This document shows, piece by piece, positions 1 through 5,933 of a DNA stretch of 16,449 nucleotides; within the stretch, counting starts at the first letter, position 1, and every line of letters begins with the position of its first letter. The stretch comes from UBA4744 sp035282865 (GTDB taxonomy: Bacteria > Actinomycetota > Acidimicrobiia > Spongiisociales > UBA4744). The position numbers and the translations under genes were made by a program. The stretch is from positions 1-16,449 of the forward strand of contig DATEVB010000006.1 in assembly GCA_035282865.1 (NCBI GenBank), read 5' to 3'. Under the pieces are notes generated by a model. That model did no database searches, had not been told where the DNA came from, and saw only the letters and a program-made list of their open reading frames with translations.

Positions 1-248
1 ATCTCACCTCCGAAGCGCTGGCGGAAAACCCAACCATGGAGGGAATCGCCCCGTTCGTGCCCGACTCGGGCGAAGGTCGTTGGACGGTGTTCGAGGCCAT
101 CGACCTCAACGTGGCGGCCCCGATCATCACCAACTCGCTGTTCCGGCGGATCAGCTCCCGCGACGAGGGAGAGTACGCGGATCGGATCCTCTCGGCGATG
201 CGCCGCAAATTCGGTGGTCACGCCATCAAGACAGAGGACGGGCGATGA
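1..248 (+). CDS. gnd: 6-phosphogluconate dehydrogenase, C-terminal part (5' end outside window)
   Basis: This is the C-terminal end (about 81 codons; frame begins at base 3) of a decarboxylating 6-phosphogluconate dehydrogenase, the cytoplasmic enzyme that oxidises 6-phosphogluconate to ribulose 5-phosphate and CO2. The recognisable part is the helical C-terminal domain with GEGRWTVFEAIDLNVAAP followed by RISSRDEGEYADR and a tail ending FGGHAIK, which is how family members close. The stop TGA (246-248) overlaps the ATG of the glucose-6-phosphate dehydrogenase gene (ATGA at 245-248), so the two are translationally coupled in a pentose-phosphate operon. The form of the C-terminus fits the shorter GndA/YqeC-like class, but cofactor preference (NAD or NADP) cannot be told because the Rossmann domain lies upstream of the window. 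Confidence 0.92.
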   Translation, partial: LTSEALAENPTMEGIAPFVPDSGEGRWTVFEAIDLNVAAPIITNSLFRRISSRDEGEYADRILSAMRRKFGGHAIKTEDGR

Positions 249-1687
249 GCCCACCGTCTGTCGAACCGCACCTCTTCGTGATCGTCGGAGCGACCGGAGA
301 CCTCACCAAGCGGAAGCTGCTCCCCGCCCTCTACGAGATGATCACCCGGCAGGGAATCGGCGAACGATGCCGCATCCTCGGTGTGGCAACCTCCCAACTC
401 GACGACGACACCTTTAGGACCCAAGCGTGCAAGGCTCTCCACGGGGCCGGGTTCTCACATGACGATCTGGGCTCCTGGTGCGACCGTTCGCTCCACTATC
501 AGAGTGCCCGCGACGGATATGAGGCGGTGGCCGACCGGATCCAAGCCCTGGAGGATGAGTACGGGCTGCCAGGCAACCGGGTGATCTACCTGGCCCTCCG
601 GCCCCAGATCTTCGCTTCGACGATCGAGAGCCTGGGTAAGGCCGGATTGAACCAGAGCCCGGGGTGGACCCGACTGGTGATCGAGAAGCCGTTCGGTCGC
701 GACCTCGACTCTGCCCGCGACCTGAACGACATCGTTCACGCCCACTTCGCGGAGGCACAGATCTACCGCATCGATCACTATCTCGGCAAGGAGACGGTCC
801 AGAACCTCCTCGTATTTCGTTTCGCCAACGCGCTGTTCGAGAATTCGTGGAATCGCGATCGGGTGAAGCACGTCCAGATCACCGTGTCGGAGGATGAGGG
901 CATCGGCACTCGCGCCCGTTACTACGAAGAATCGGGGGCGTTGCGTGACATGGTCCAGAACCATCTCACCCAGGTGTTCACCCTGATAGCTATGGAGCCC
1001 CCAGTCTCGTTCGAGGCCCAGGCAATTCGTGATGAGAAGGTCAAGGCGCTTCGTTCGATCACCAAGATCGACCCCAACGCCGTCGTGTTCGGCCGGTACA
1101 CGGCAGGTGAGATGGATGGGGAGCAGGTGCGGGGCTACCACGAAGAAGAAGGCGTCGCTGCCGATTCGACAACGGAGACCTTTGTGGCCCTGCGCCTCGA
1201 CGTTGACAACTGGCGATGGCAGGGGATTCCGTTCTATTTGCGGACCGGTAAGCGTTTGCCGCGCCGCCTGACCCAAATCGTGGTGACCTTCCGCGAACCG
1301 CCGGTGTACTTCTTCGCCGATTCGGGATCCAGCCAGGTCCACTCGAACATGCTGGTGATCACCCTGCAGCCCGATGAGGGGTTCCGCCTGTTCTTCGACG
1401 TGAAGGCACCGGAAGACCCGTTGCGTCTCGAAACCCGTCCGTTCCATTTCTCGTACCGGGAGGCATTCGGTGAGCTACCCGGCGCTTATGAGACGCTCAT
1501 CTTCGACGTGCTCACCGGCGATCAGACGCTGTTCGTCCGCGGTGATGAAGTTGAGGAATCGTGGCGTCTCTTCACGCCCCTCCTGGATGGCGGTCTCGAG
1601 ATTCACCCGTACGAGGCGGGGACGTGGGGGCCGGAAGCAGCGGATCAACTGGCTCTTCGGAACGGCGACAGCTGGGCAGTCCCCTGA
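245..1687 (+). CDS. zwf: Glucose-6-phosphate 1-dehydrogenase
   Basis: A complete 480-residue glucose-6-phosphate dehydrogenase, the first enzyme of the oxidative pentose-phosphate pathway (glucose 6-phosphate plus NADP+ to 6-phosphogluconolactone plus NADPH). The N-terminal dinucleotide-binding loop reads GATGDLTKRKL at residues 15-25, followed by EKPFG at 147-151, the substrate signature RIDHYLGKE at 175-183 and a second conserved block ending DMVQNH at about 235-240, whose His is the expected catalytic base. Length matches the family (about 480-510). I chose the ATG at 245 because it overlaps the gnd stop and places the nucleotide-binding strand about ten residues in; an in-frame start at 80 would add an unrelated segment translated inside gnd. 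The next gene starts 71 bases after the stop, and no clear terminator is visible between them. Confidence 0.97.
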   Translation: MSPPSVEPHLFVIVGATGDLTKRKLLPALYEMITRQGIGERCRILGVATSQLDDDTFRTQACKALHGAGFSHDDLGSWCDRSLHYQSARDGYEAVADRIQALEDEYGLPGNRVIYLALRPQIFASTIESLGKAGLNQSPGWTRLVIEKPFGRDLDSARDLNDIVHAHFAEAQIYRIDHYLGKETVQNLLVFRFANALFENSWNRDRVKHVQITVSEDEGIGTRARYYEESGALRDMVQNHLTQVFTLIAMEPPVSFEAQAIRDEKVKALRSITKIDPNAVVFGRYTAGEMDGEQVRGYHEEEGVAADSTTETFVALRLDVDNWRWQGIPFYLRTGKRLPRRLTQIVVTFREPPVYFFADSGSSQVHSNMLVITLQPDEGFRLFFDVKAPEDPLRLETRPFHFSYREAFGELPGAYETLIFDVLTGDQTLFVRGDEVEESWRLFTPLLDGGLEIHPYEAGTWGPEAADQLALRNGDSWAVP

Positions 1688-1743
1688 ACCGACCAGCAGG
1701 CGAGGTTGAACGGCAAGGCGGGACGTCGCGGTTGCGAAGCCCG

Positions 1744-1749
1744 ATACAC
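1744..1749 (+). promoter_or_regulatory. Possible -10 element of a leaderless lipoprotein transcript
   Basis: TACACT lies 9 bases before the ATG at 1759, with no ribosome binding site in between. That places an expected transcription start at or next to the start codon, as in the leaderless transcripts common in actinomycetes. No matching -35 is obvious at 16-18 bases upstream, so this is only a suggestion. Confidence 0.3.
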
Positions 1750-1758
1750 TCCGGGTGC

Positions 1759-3117
1759 ATGCCTGCGATGAGAACACCGATGCCGTTGGTGCTGGTGCTG
1801 GCCCTGGTGGTGGCCGCCTGTTCGAGTGGGAGTACCGACTCCAGCACCTCAACGACCGCGGTCGCTGTCACCTCGCCCTCGAGGATGCTCGGTGAGTGGG
1901 TCCCGGCCGACCTCCGGCCGGGAGGACTCCTCATCGGCGACACCTTGACGACGGCCGGCAACCGCTTTGTGATCTTCGAGGAGATCGATGGCACCCAGGT
2001 GGCGGTCTGGACCTCGGAGGATGGCCGGAGTTGGTCGGCCGGCGATGACTCGGCGTTCCCTCCCGGGGCGCACGTCAAGTGGGCTCGCGGCAACGAGCAC
2101 GGTGCCGTAGCGGTCGGCTGGTCCGGACAGCCCGCTTGGCCGCCTGATCCGGAGTCTCCCCCTGTATTCGATCGGGTCTGGACGACGACCGATGGGCTCG
2201 TCTGGACACCCGGGGAGTTTCAGCCGGTCGTACCGGAACCAACTGAGTATCTCGAGTGGTACGCGGACGTGACCAGTGCACTCGCCCATGAAGAGGGGTT
2301 TCTGCTGGTAGGGCAGGTGAGATGGTTCGTCGACGGAGCGGCGATCGCCGCGGACCTGGGACTCGGTAGCCGCGACATCGTTGCTTACCCAACGGTGCGA
2401 GAGGGAGGCGGGTGCACGCTCGAGGGCCTGTACCGCGACGGTGACAATGCGTTCACCGTGCCGTGCGGAGACTACGAGATCGATCCCGAGGCAGATGGCC
2501 TGTTCACAGCGCGCCCACCGGTGGTCGCCGCCGGAAGCCGTGACGGAACTTGGGAGACCCTTGACACTATCGGCCTGGAGACCGTCTCGGTCACCGGCGC
2601 GGGCATCGGACCGGACGGGGTGTCGCTCTTCTCGTGGCCGCTCTTCGACGTACCCCGCTACTGGACGTCGGTGGACCTGCGTACCTGGCAGACCGTTGAA
2701 GGTATCCCCGGGATAGACGCCGATGCCGTCTACTCCATGCGAAGCTGGCGAGACGGCTGGGTGGCCGACATCGGATACCAGGATGTCGAAGGCGGTGAGC
2801 TCTGGTGGACCACGCTCGGGTCAACGTGGGCCGATGCCGGTGTCGAAGGGAAGCATGGGCCATTCGCCGTGGGCGCCTTCGGGCTCATCTCCGTGACCAC
2901 TCCTCCCGACGCCCCTGAATCGACGCAACTCTGGTTCACCCCCGACGGTGTGAAGTCGGCGGTGTTCGACATTGCCGAGCTGTTTGGGGCGGACGCCGTG
3001 GCCGACGGCCTCGCCGTCGGCACCGGTTCGGTCGTTGCGGTAGTGTCGACCTTCAGCGATTCGACCGAGTACCCGTGGGTCGCCAAGGTGTGGGCGGGCA
3101 TACCCTCGGGGGAGTGA
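1759..3117 (+). CDS. Secreted lipoprotein with BNR/Asp-box-like repeats, function unknown
   Basis: A 452-residue protein with a bacterial lipoprotein signal: a short N-terminus with Arg5, a hydrophobic stretch (residues 9-20) and the lipobox VAAC with the lipidated Cys at 21, followed by a low-complexity Ser/Thr linker (22-40). The mature part has recurring short motifs of the S/T-x-D-G-x-x-W kind: TSEDGRSW (about 85-92), TTTDGLVW (142-149), SVDLRTW (304-310), TTLGSTW (351-357) and FTPDG (393-397). These resemble BNR/Asp-box repeats of sialidase-like beta-propellers, so an extracytoplasmic propeller anchored to the membrane is likely. Cys219 and Cys236 could form a disulfide. No catalytic residues can be assigned; the substrate is unknown and it may be a binding or scaffold protein. 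The frame stays open upstream into zwf, but the lipoprotein signal fixes the start at ATG 1759 or the in-frame ATG at 1768. No good Shine-Dalgarno precedes either. Confidence 0.82.
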   Translation: MPAMRTPMPLVLVLALVVAACSSGSTDSSTSTTAVAVTSPSRMLGEWVPADLRPGGLLIGDTLTTAGNRFVIFEEIDGTQVAVWTSEDGRSWSAGDDSAFPPGAHVKWARGNEHGAVAVGWSGQPAWPPDPESPPVFDRVWTTTDGLVWTPGEFQPVVPEPTEYLEWYADVTSALAHEEGFLLVGQVRWFVDGAAIAADLGLGSRDIVAYPTVREGGGCTLEGLYRDGDNAFTVPCGDYEIDPEADGLFTARPPVVAAGSRDGTWETLDTIGLETVSVTGAGIGPDGVSLFSWPLFDVPRYWTSVDLRTWQTVEGIPGIDADAVYSMRSWRDGWVADIGYQDVEGGELWWTTLGSTWADAGVEGKHGPFAVGAFGLISVTTPPDAPESTQLWFTPDGVKSAVFDIAELFGADAVADGLAVGTGSVVAVVSTFSDSTEYPWVAKVWAGIPSGE

Positions 3118-3583
3118 ACCTCAACCGAACATGTCCTCCTCCGGCATGAGACGGGGACGACAGCCCAGGCTGTTAGGCCGAGGTCGGAGGGCGCCCGGGA
3201 AAGCGCGGAGTGGATGGGGTCAAGAGCTCCTGAAGGAAGGCGTACTTCCCCAGGCAAGCGTTCACCCTGCTTGGCTGCGCGGCCGGCTATCCACCCGGCC
3301 CGGGCAATCGTAACGAGGGCGATGGCTGCTTCGAGCGGTGTCACTCGGTCGCTCACGCACACCTAAGCGGTGCCGTCGCCGTCTTCCGAATCGACGGCCG
3401 GCCCGCCCAACGGCAGATCGGGAGATGGTGTTCATGCCCGAGAGACGAGCGGGAAGCACGGGAAGTCATACGCGCCTGCAACAACCGGCTTCCAGCATTC
3501 AATCGCCGACAAGCGAAGAACGAAAAGTAGAGGTGGCCGGGCCGGGGCCCCCCGGTGCTCCCGAACCGGCAGGCACACAACGT
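3118..3583. other. Gene-free stretch between convergent genes
   Basis: These 466 bases separate the lipoprotein gene (+) from the convergent deacylase gene (-). Short open frames exist on both strands, but their translations are rich in Arg, Pro and Ser, have no recognisable domain, and none has a convincing ribosome binding site. No tRNA, SRP RNA, tmRNA or known riboswitch core was recognised. A GC-rich self-complementary block lies at 3542-3555 (CCGGGG/CCCCGG around two bases) without a T-tract, and a 5-bp hairpin (GGAAG/CTTCC) lies at 3235-3249. It may be a decayed gene or plain spacer. Confidence 0.5.
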
Positions 3584-4042
3584 CTACAGAGCGAGGTCGG
3601 CCTTGACCGGGTGCACTAGCGCCAGGTACTCCGTCGTTGAGACCTTCATGGTCTCGGTGTGCGATCCTGCGTTGAACACGATCTCGTCGAGTGGGAGATC
3701 GTCGTCGACGAGAACCGGGAGTCCATACAGGTTCCCAAACGGCGGCTCGGCTCCCCGTTCGCAGTCGTCGAAGATCGGGGCGAATTCCTCTTCCCGGGCC
3801 AGGCGAACATCATCGCTACCCAGAACCGCTTTCACCTTGTCCAGGTCGACGAGCCGGTTGGCCGACAGTACGGTCATGACCAGACGTCCGTCGGCGTTGA
3901 CGATCACCGGTTTAGCGAACTTCCGACCCGGTAGATGCTCAACGGCAGCTACCTCCTGAGCCGTGTATGCGGGGGAATGATGCTCCACTTCGTAGTGGAC
4001 GCCGTGTGAGATCAGATACTTGCGGACCCGATGTGCGTCCAC
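3584..4042 (-). CDS. YbaK/ProX-family aminoacyl-tRNA deacylase
   Basis: A 152-residue member of the YbaK/EbsC/ProX fold, free-standing trans-editing enzymes that hydrolyse mischarged aminoacyl-tRNAs (for example Cys-tRNAPro or Ala-tRNAPro) in the cytoplasm. The family pattern is present in order: an N-terminal helix with VRKYL, the HHSPAYTAQEVA block (21-32), the strand with the conserved lysine KFAKPVIV (41-48), and the Pro-Gly-type loop GAEPPFG (97-103) followed by GLPVLVD. I take GTG at 4042 as the start: AAGGGGG lies about 8 bases upstream and the product starts like other family members. An in-frame ATG at 4102 would add 20 unrelated residues, and GTG 4051 sits directly on the Shine-Dalgarno. 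The exact amino acid and tRNA specificity cannot be told. It is divergent from the BrkB-like gene. Confidence 0.85.
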   Translation of the reverse strand: MDAHRVRKYLISHGVHYEVEHHSPAYTAQEVAAVEHLPGRKFAKPVIVNADGRLVMTVLSANRLVDLDKVKAVLGSDDVRLAREEEFAPIFDDCERGAEPPFGNLYGLPVLVDDDLPLDEIVFNAGSHTETMKVSTTEYLALVHPVKADLAL

Positions 4043-4107
4043 GACAAACACCCCCTTGTAACTCGTGGCTTGCCCTTGTGGTTTCTTGCATCTTTCATAC
4101 ACCCTGA

Positions 4108-4157
4108 GGTGGTACCGGGGGCAGGTGCTGAAAGACCTTATTGGGGCCGGTGGTACC
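4108..4157 (+). repeat. Pair of GGTGGTACC direct repeats in a divergent promoter region
   Basis: The 9-mer GGTGGTACC occurs at 4108-4116 and again at 4149-4157, start to start 41 bases (close to four helical turns), in the 149-base gap between the divergent deacylase and BrkB-like genes. The second copy runs straight into TATATT (4158-4163), a possible -10 for the + strand gene. Spacing and location would suit an operator, but no known regulator is implied. Confidence 0.4.
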
Positions 4158-4191
4158 TATATTCGATGGCGGAGCGTCCGGAGGAGGACGG

Positions 4192-5196
4192 GTGTCAGAT
4201 CGAGGGAGTGACATCAGCGAAACGAGAAACCGGCAACGCTTGGTGGGGATGTTGCAGCAAGCCGTTCGCAAATGGTCGGATGACAAGGCTGCCCGCCTCA
4301 GCGCCGCTTTGGCCTACTACGTATTGTTCTCGGTGGCGCCACTGCTCATCGTGGCGGTTGGCATCGCCGGTCTGGTGTTCGGTGAAGAGGCAGCCCGGGG
4401 TGAGATCGTCGGTCAGATCGGAGACCGGGTGGGGCCGTCGGTCGCAGGTTTCCTGCAGGACATGATGGCGGGAACCCGGGGCGGAGCCGGGGTGGCCGCC
4501 ACCGTGATCGGCGTGGTGTTGACCCTCCTGGGTGCTTCCGGGCTGTTCCTACAGTTAAAGGGCGCGCTGAATGTGGTGTGGAACGTTCCCGTTCAAGCCA
4601 CCAGAGGCGTTGGCCACCTTCTCCGTACGCGGGCCCTCGCCTTCTTGTCGGTGCTCGGATTCGGGGTGTTGCTTCTCGTCGTACCGGCCGCTTTCAGCGT
4701 GGTTTCGGGGCTCGGAACGCTGATGCCCGATCACCTGTCCTTTGTGGCGCCACTCCTCCAATGGTTGAGCCCTGTCGTGATGCTGGTATTGCTGACCGTC
4801 GTGTTCGCCCTGATCTTCAAGGTGTTGCCCGACGCAACGACTCCCTGGCCGGCCATATGGAGGGGAGCGGCCTTCACTTCGGTGCTGTTCACGATCGGTA
4901 CGTTCCTGTTGGGTCTCTATCTGGGCGGGGGAGCGGTCGGCAGCGGATTCGGAGCCGCCGCGGCGCTTGTGACCCTGTTGCTGTTCACCTACTACTCGGC
5001 CCAAATCTTTCTGCTCGGCGCCGAGTTCACCCGGGTGTTGCAGGTGGATCTGGAATACGACCAGGCGCCCGTCCACCCGATCGCCGCTCCGCCCGGCGAG
5101 CCGTCCACCGCCCTCCGGATCGGCGATTCGACGTCCGTTGTCGCAGTGTGGGCGTTCCTGGCCGGCTTGGTCCTCGGTTGGTGGAAGAAGAGATAA
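4192..5196 (+). CDS. YihY/BrkB-family inner membrane protein
   Basis: A 334-residue polytopic membrane protein of the YihY/virulence factor BrkB family (once called ribonuclease BN; no nuclease activity should be assumed). The family opening is clear: KWSDDKAARLSAALAYYVLF at about 27-46, then SVAPLLI. Hydrophobic segments lie near 44-64, 102-122, 148-172, 190-212, 227-248 and 256-278, with the conserved LGAEFTR after the sixth (275-281). A seventh segment (about 314-331) ends in WWKKR, beyond the usual core. Start: GTG 4192 follows a strong GGAGGAGG (4180-4187); an in-frame TTG at 4141 lacks a ribosome binding site. Members are thought to act in envelope or transport functions, but no substrate is established. 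No clear terminator follows. Confidence 0.88.
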   Translation: MSDRGSDISETRNRQRLVGMLQQAVRKWSDDKAARLSAALAYYVLFSVAPLLIVAVGIAGLVFGEEAARGEIVGQIGDRVGPSVAGFLQDMMAGTRGGAGVAATVIGVVLTLLGASGLFLQLKGALNVVWNVPVQATRGVGHLLRTRALAFLSVLGFGVLLLVVPAAFSVVSGLGTLMPDHLSFVAPLLQWLSPVVMLVLLTVVFALIFKVLPDATTPWPAIWRGAAFTSVLFTIGTFLLGLYLGGGAVGSGFGAAAALVTLLLFTYYSAQIFLLGAEFTRVLQVDLEYDQAPVHPIAAPPGEPSTALRIGDSTSVVAVWAFLAGLVLGWWKKR

Positions 5197-5310
5197 GTCG
5201 TCAGTTTCCAGCCTCCAGCTGGTGGCCCTCAACAAACCCCTTGTATACCTTGTGCCGGCTGCTGGTTGCTGATACCCCGATGGTCAGGATTCGACCGGGT
5301 CGTAATTCCC

Positions 5311-5338
5311 TTGACGGGATATTTATCCATGGTATAGG
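5311..5338 (+). promoter_or_regulatory. Promoter of the whiB7-like leader
   Basis: TTGACG (5311-5316) and TATAGG (5333-5338) are spaced by 16 bases and resemble a housekeeping sigma promoter. The transcript would begin near 5344, about 25 bases before the upstream ORF. An AT-rich patch TAATT (5303-5307) sits just upstream of the -35, where the AT-hook of known WhiB7 proteins contacts its target promoters, so autoregulation is possible (inference). Confidence 0.6.
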
Positions 5339-5351
5339 TTGGTACTCGATA

Positions 5352-5364
5352 CCTCCTGAGGAGG
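5352..5364 (+). promoter_or_regulatory. Self-complementary Shine-Dalgarno of the upstream ORF
   Basis: The ribosome binding site GGAGG (5360-5364) is preceded, after TGA, by its exact complement CCTCC (5352-5356). A 5-bp hairpin with a three-base loop would hide it from ribosomes. The start ATG is 5 bases downstream. Confidence 0.55.
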
Positions 5365-5369
5365 CGTTG

Positions 5370-5450
5370 ATGCGGATGCACACGGGAACATTCATCGGGT
5401 TCACCGACCCGGCCAATTCAGGTGTGCGTCCGCGGCCCCTCGCCATGTGA
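5370..5450 (+). CDS. 26-residue leader peptide upstream of whiB7-like gene
   Basis: A short ORF of 26 codons (MRMHTGTFIG... ending RPLAM) with a good Shine-Dalgarno (GGAGG at 5360-5364, 5-base spacer). It lies between a promoter and an intrinsic terminator, ahead of the whiB7-like gene. The peptide has no recognisable domain; its likely role is as a sensor of translation. Codons 18-24 overlap the 5' arm of an antiterminator helix (5421-5442), so a ribosome that stalls early leaves this arm free, whereas one that reaches the stop covers it. Known whiB7 leaders in mycobacteria and relatives also contain a short ORF followed by a terminator. That it is translated is inferred from the ribosome binding site and position, not shown. 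Confidence 0.6.
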   Translation: MRMHTGTFIGFTDPANSGVRPRPLAM

Positions 5451-5492
5451 TTCTTTCAACGAGTTCGATGAGGAAGCCGCCGACAGCACACC
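5421..5492 (+). promoter_or_regulatory. Antiterminator helix competing with the leader terminator
   Basis: 5421-5442 can pair with 5469-5492. GGTGTGC (5421-5427) matches GCACACC (5486-5492); GTC (5428-5430) matches GAC (5482-5484) past a bulged A; after one C/C mismatch, GCGGC (5432-5436) matches GCCGC (5476-5480); then CCTC (5438-5441) matches GAGG (5470-5473) plus a G-U pair. That is 19 Watson-Crick pairs in all. The 3' strand includes most of the terminator's left arm, so the two structures exclude each other. Confidence 0.6.
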
Positions 5493-5504
5493 GGCGGCTC
5501 TTTT
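5475..5504 (+). terminator. Intrinsic terminator in the whiB7-like leader
   Basis: AGCCGCCG (5475-5482) pairs perfectly with CGGCGGCT (5492-5499) across a 9-base loop and is followed by CTTTT (5500-5504). It lies after the leader peptide stop and before the whiB7-like start, where it would stop transcription before the gene unless the antiterminator forms. Confidence 0.75.
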
Positions 5505-5537
5505 CATTGGTCAACCATTATGCGAAGGAATCACGAC

Positions 5538-5840
5538 ATGAACGCAATCTACGAGCACGGCCGGTGCGTCTCCTCCGGGCAGAACGACCTGTTCTTCTCG
5601 GAACGGCCCGACGAACTATCTGTGGCGCAATCCATCTGCATGGAGTGCATGGTCCGTCTCGACTGCCTGGAAGAGGCGTTGGAGCGGCAAGAGGACTGGG
5701 GCGTATGGGGTGGTGTCATCTTCTGGGATGGACAGCCGTACCACCACCGCCGTGGGCGGGGTCGCCCCCGTCGGGTCGATCAGGGCCTCGAGCTCGAGGC
5801 AGATGTCAGCGAGCTCTGGCGACAGGTTCGCTCGGCATGA
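5538..5840 (+). CDS. whiB7: WhiB7-like iron-sulfur transcriptional regulator
   Basis: A 100-residue WhiB-family protein. Four cysteines (10, 34, 37, 43; C-x23-C-x2-C-x5-C) would hold a [4Fe-4S] cluster. The G-[VI]-W-G-G turn appears as DWGVWGG (53-59), followed by an AT-hook, RRGRGRPRR, at 71-79. The combination of the WGVWGG turn with a C-terminal RGRP AT-hook is the signature of WhiB7, which binds region 4 of the primary sigma factor and activates intrinsic antibiotic-resistance genes from promoters with AT-rich DNA upstream of the -35. Beyond the AT-hook lies an extra acidic helix-like tail of about 20 residues. Start: ATG 5538 follows AAGGAA (5525-5530) at 7 bases; an in-frame ATG at 5520 has no such site. 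Preceded by a promoter, leader ORF and attenuator. The target genes are not in this window. Confidence 0.85.
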   Translation: MNAIYEHGRCVSSGQNDLFFSERPDELSVAQSICMECMVRLDCLEEALERQEDWGVWGGVIFWDGQPYHHRRGRGRPRRVDQGLELEADVSELWRQVRSA

Positions 5841-5875
5841 CGATCTTCATATTGTCCGCTCGCTCTCCGTGAATA

Positions 5876-5905
5876 GACACCGGCCGGGATTTCCCGGCCG
5901 GTGTC
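5876..5905. terminator. Strong hairpin between convergent whiB7-like and sigma genes
   Basis: GACACCGGCCGGG (5876-5888) pairs perfectly with CCCGGCCGGTGTC (5893-5905) around a 4-base loop, a 13-bp stem. It lies between the stops of two convergent genes and probably acts as a two-way transcription barrier, although neither strand has a good T-tract after it. Confidence 0.65.
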
Positions 5906-5933
5906 ACGGCACTCAGAGCTCGGCAGGCTGCGG

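Noticed and set aside
455..1447. 330-codon open frame antisense to zwf
   Set aside because: A frame shadow of a high-GC gene: its translation shows no domain and zwf on the other strand is unmistakable.
2730..3362. 210-codon open frame on the minus strand across the lipoprotein end
   Set aside because: About two thirds lies opposite the lipoprotein gene, and the unique part has no domain or ribosome site.
3542..3555. GC-rich self-complementary block as a terminator
   Set aside because: The loop would be only two bases and there is no T-tract on either strand.
4106..4120. T-box-like string GAGGTGGTACCGGGG upstream of the BrkB-like gene
   Set aside because: It resembles the conserved T-box element, but the gap is only 149 bases, no specifier stem or terminator/antiterminator pair was found, and the downstream gene is not an amino-acid gene. 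The same 9-mer repeats nearby, better explained as a DNA repeat.
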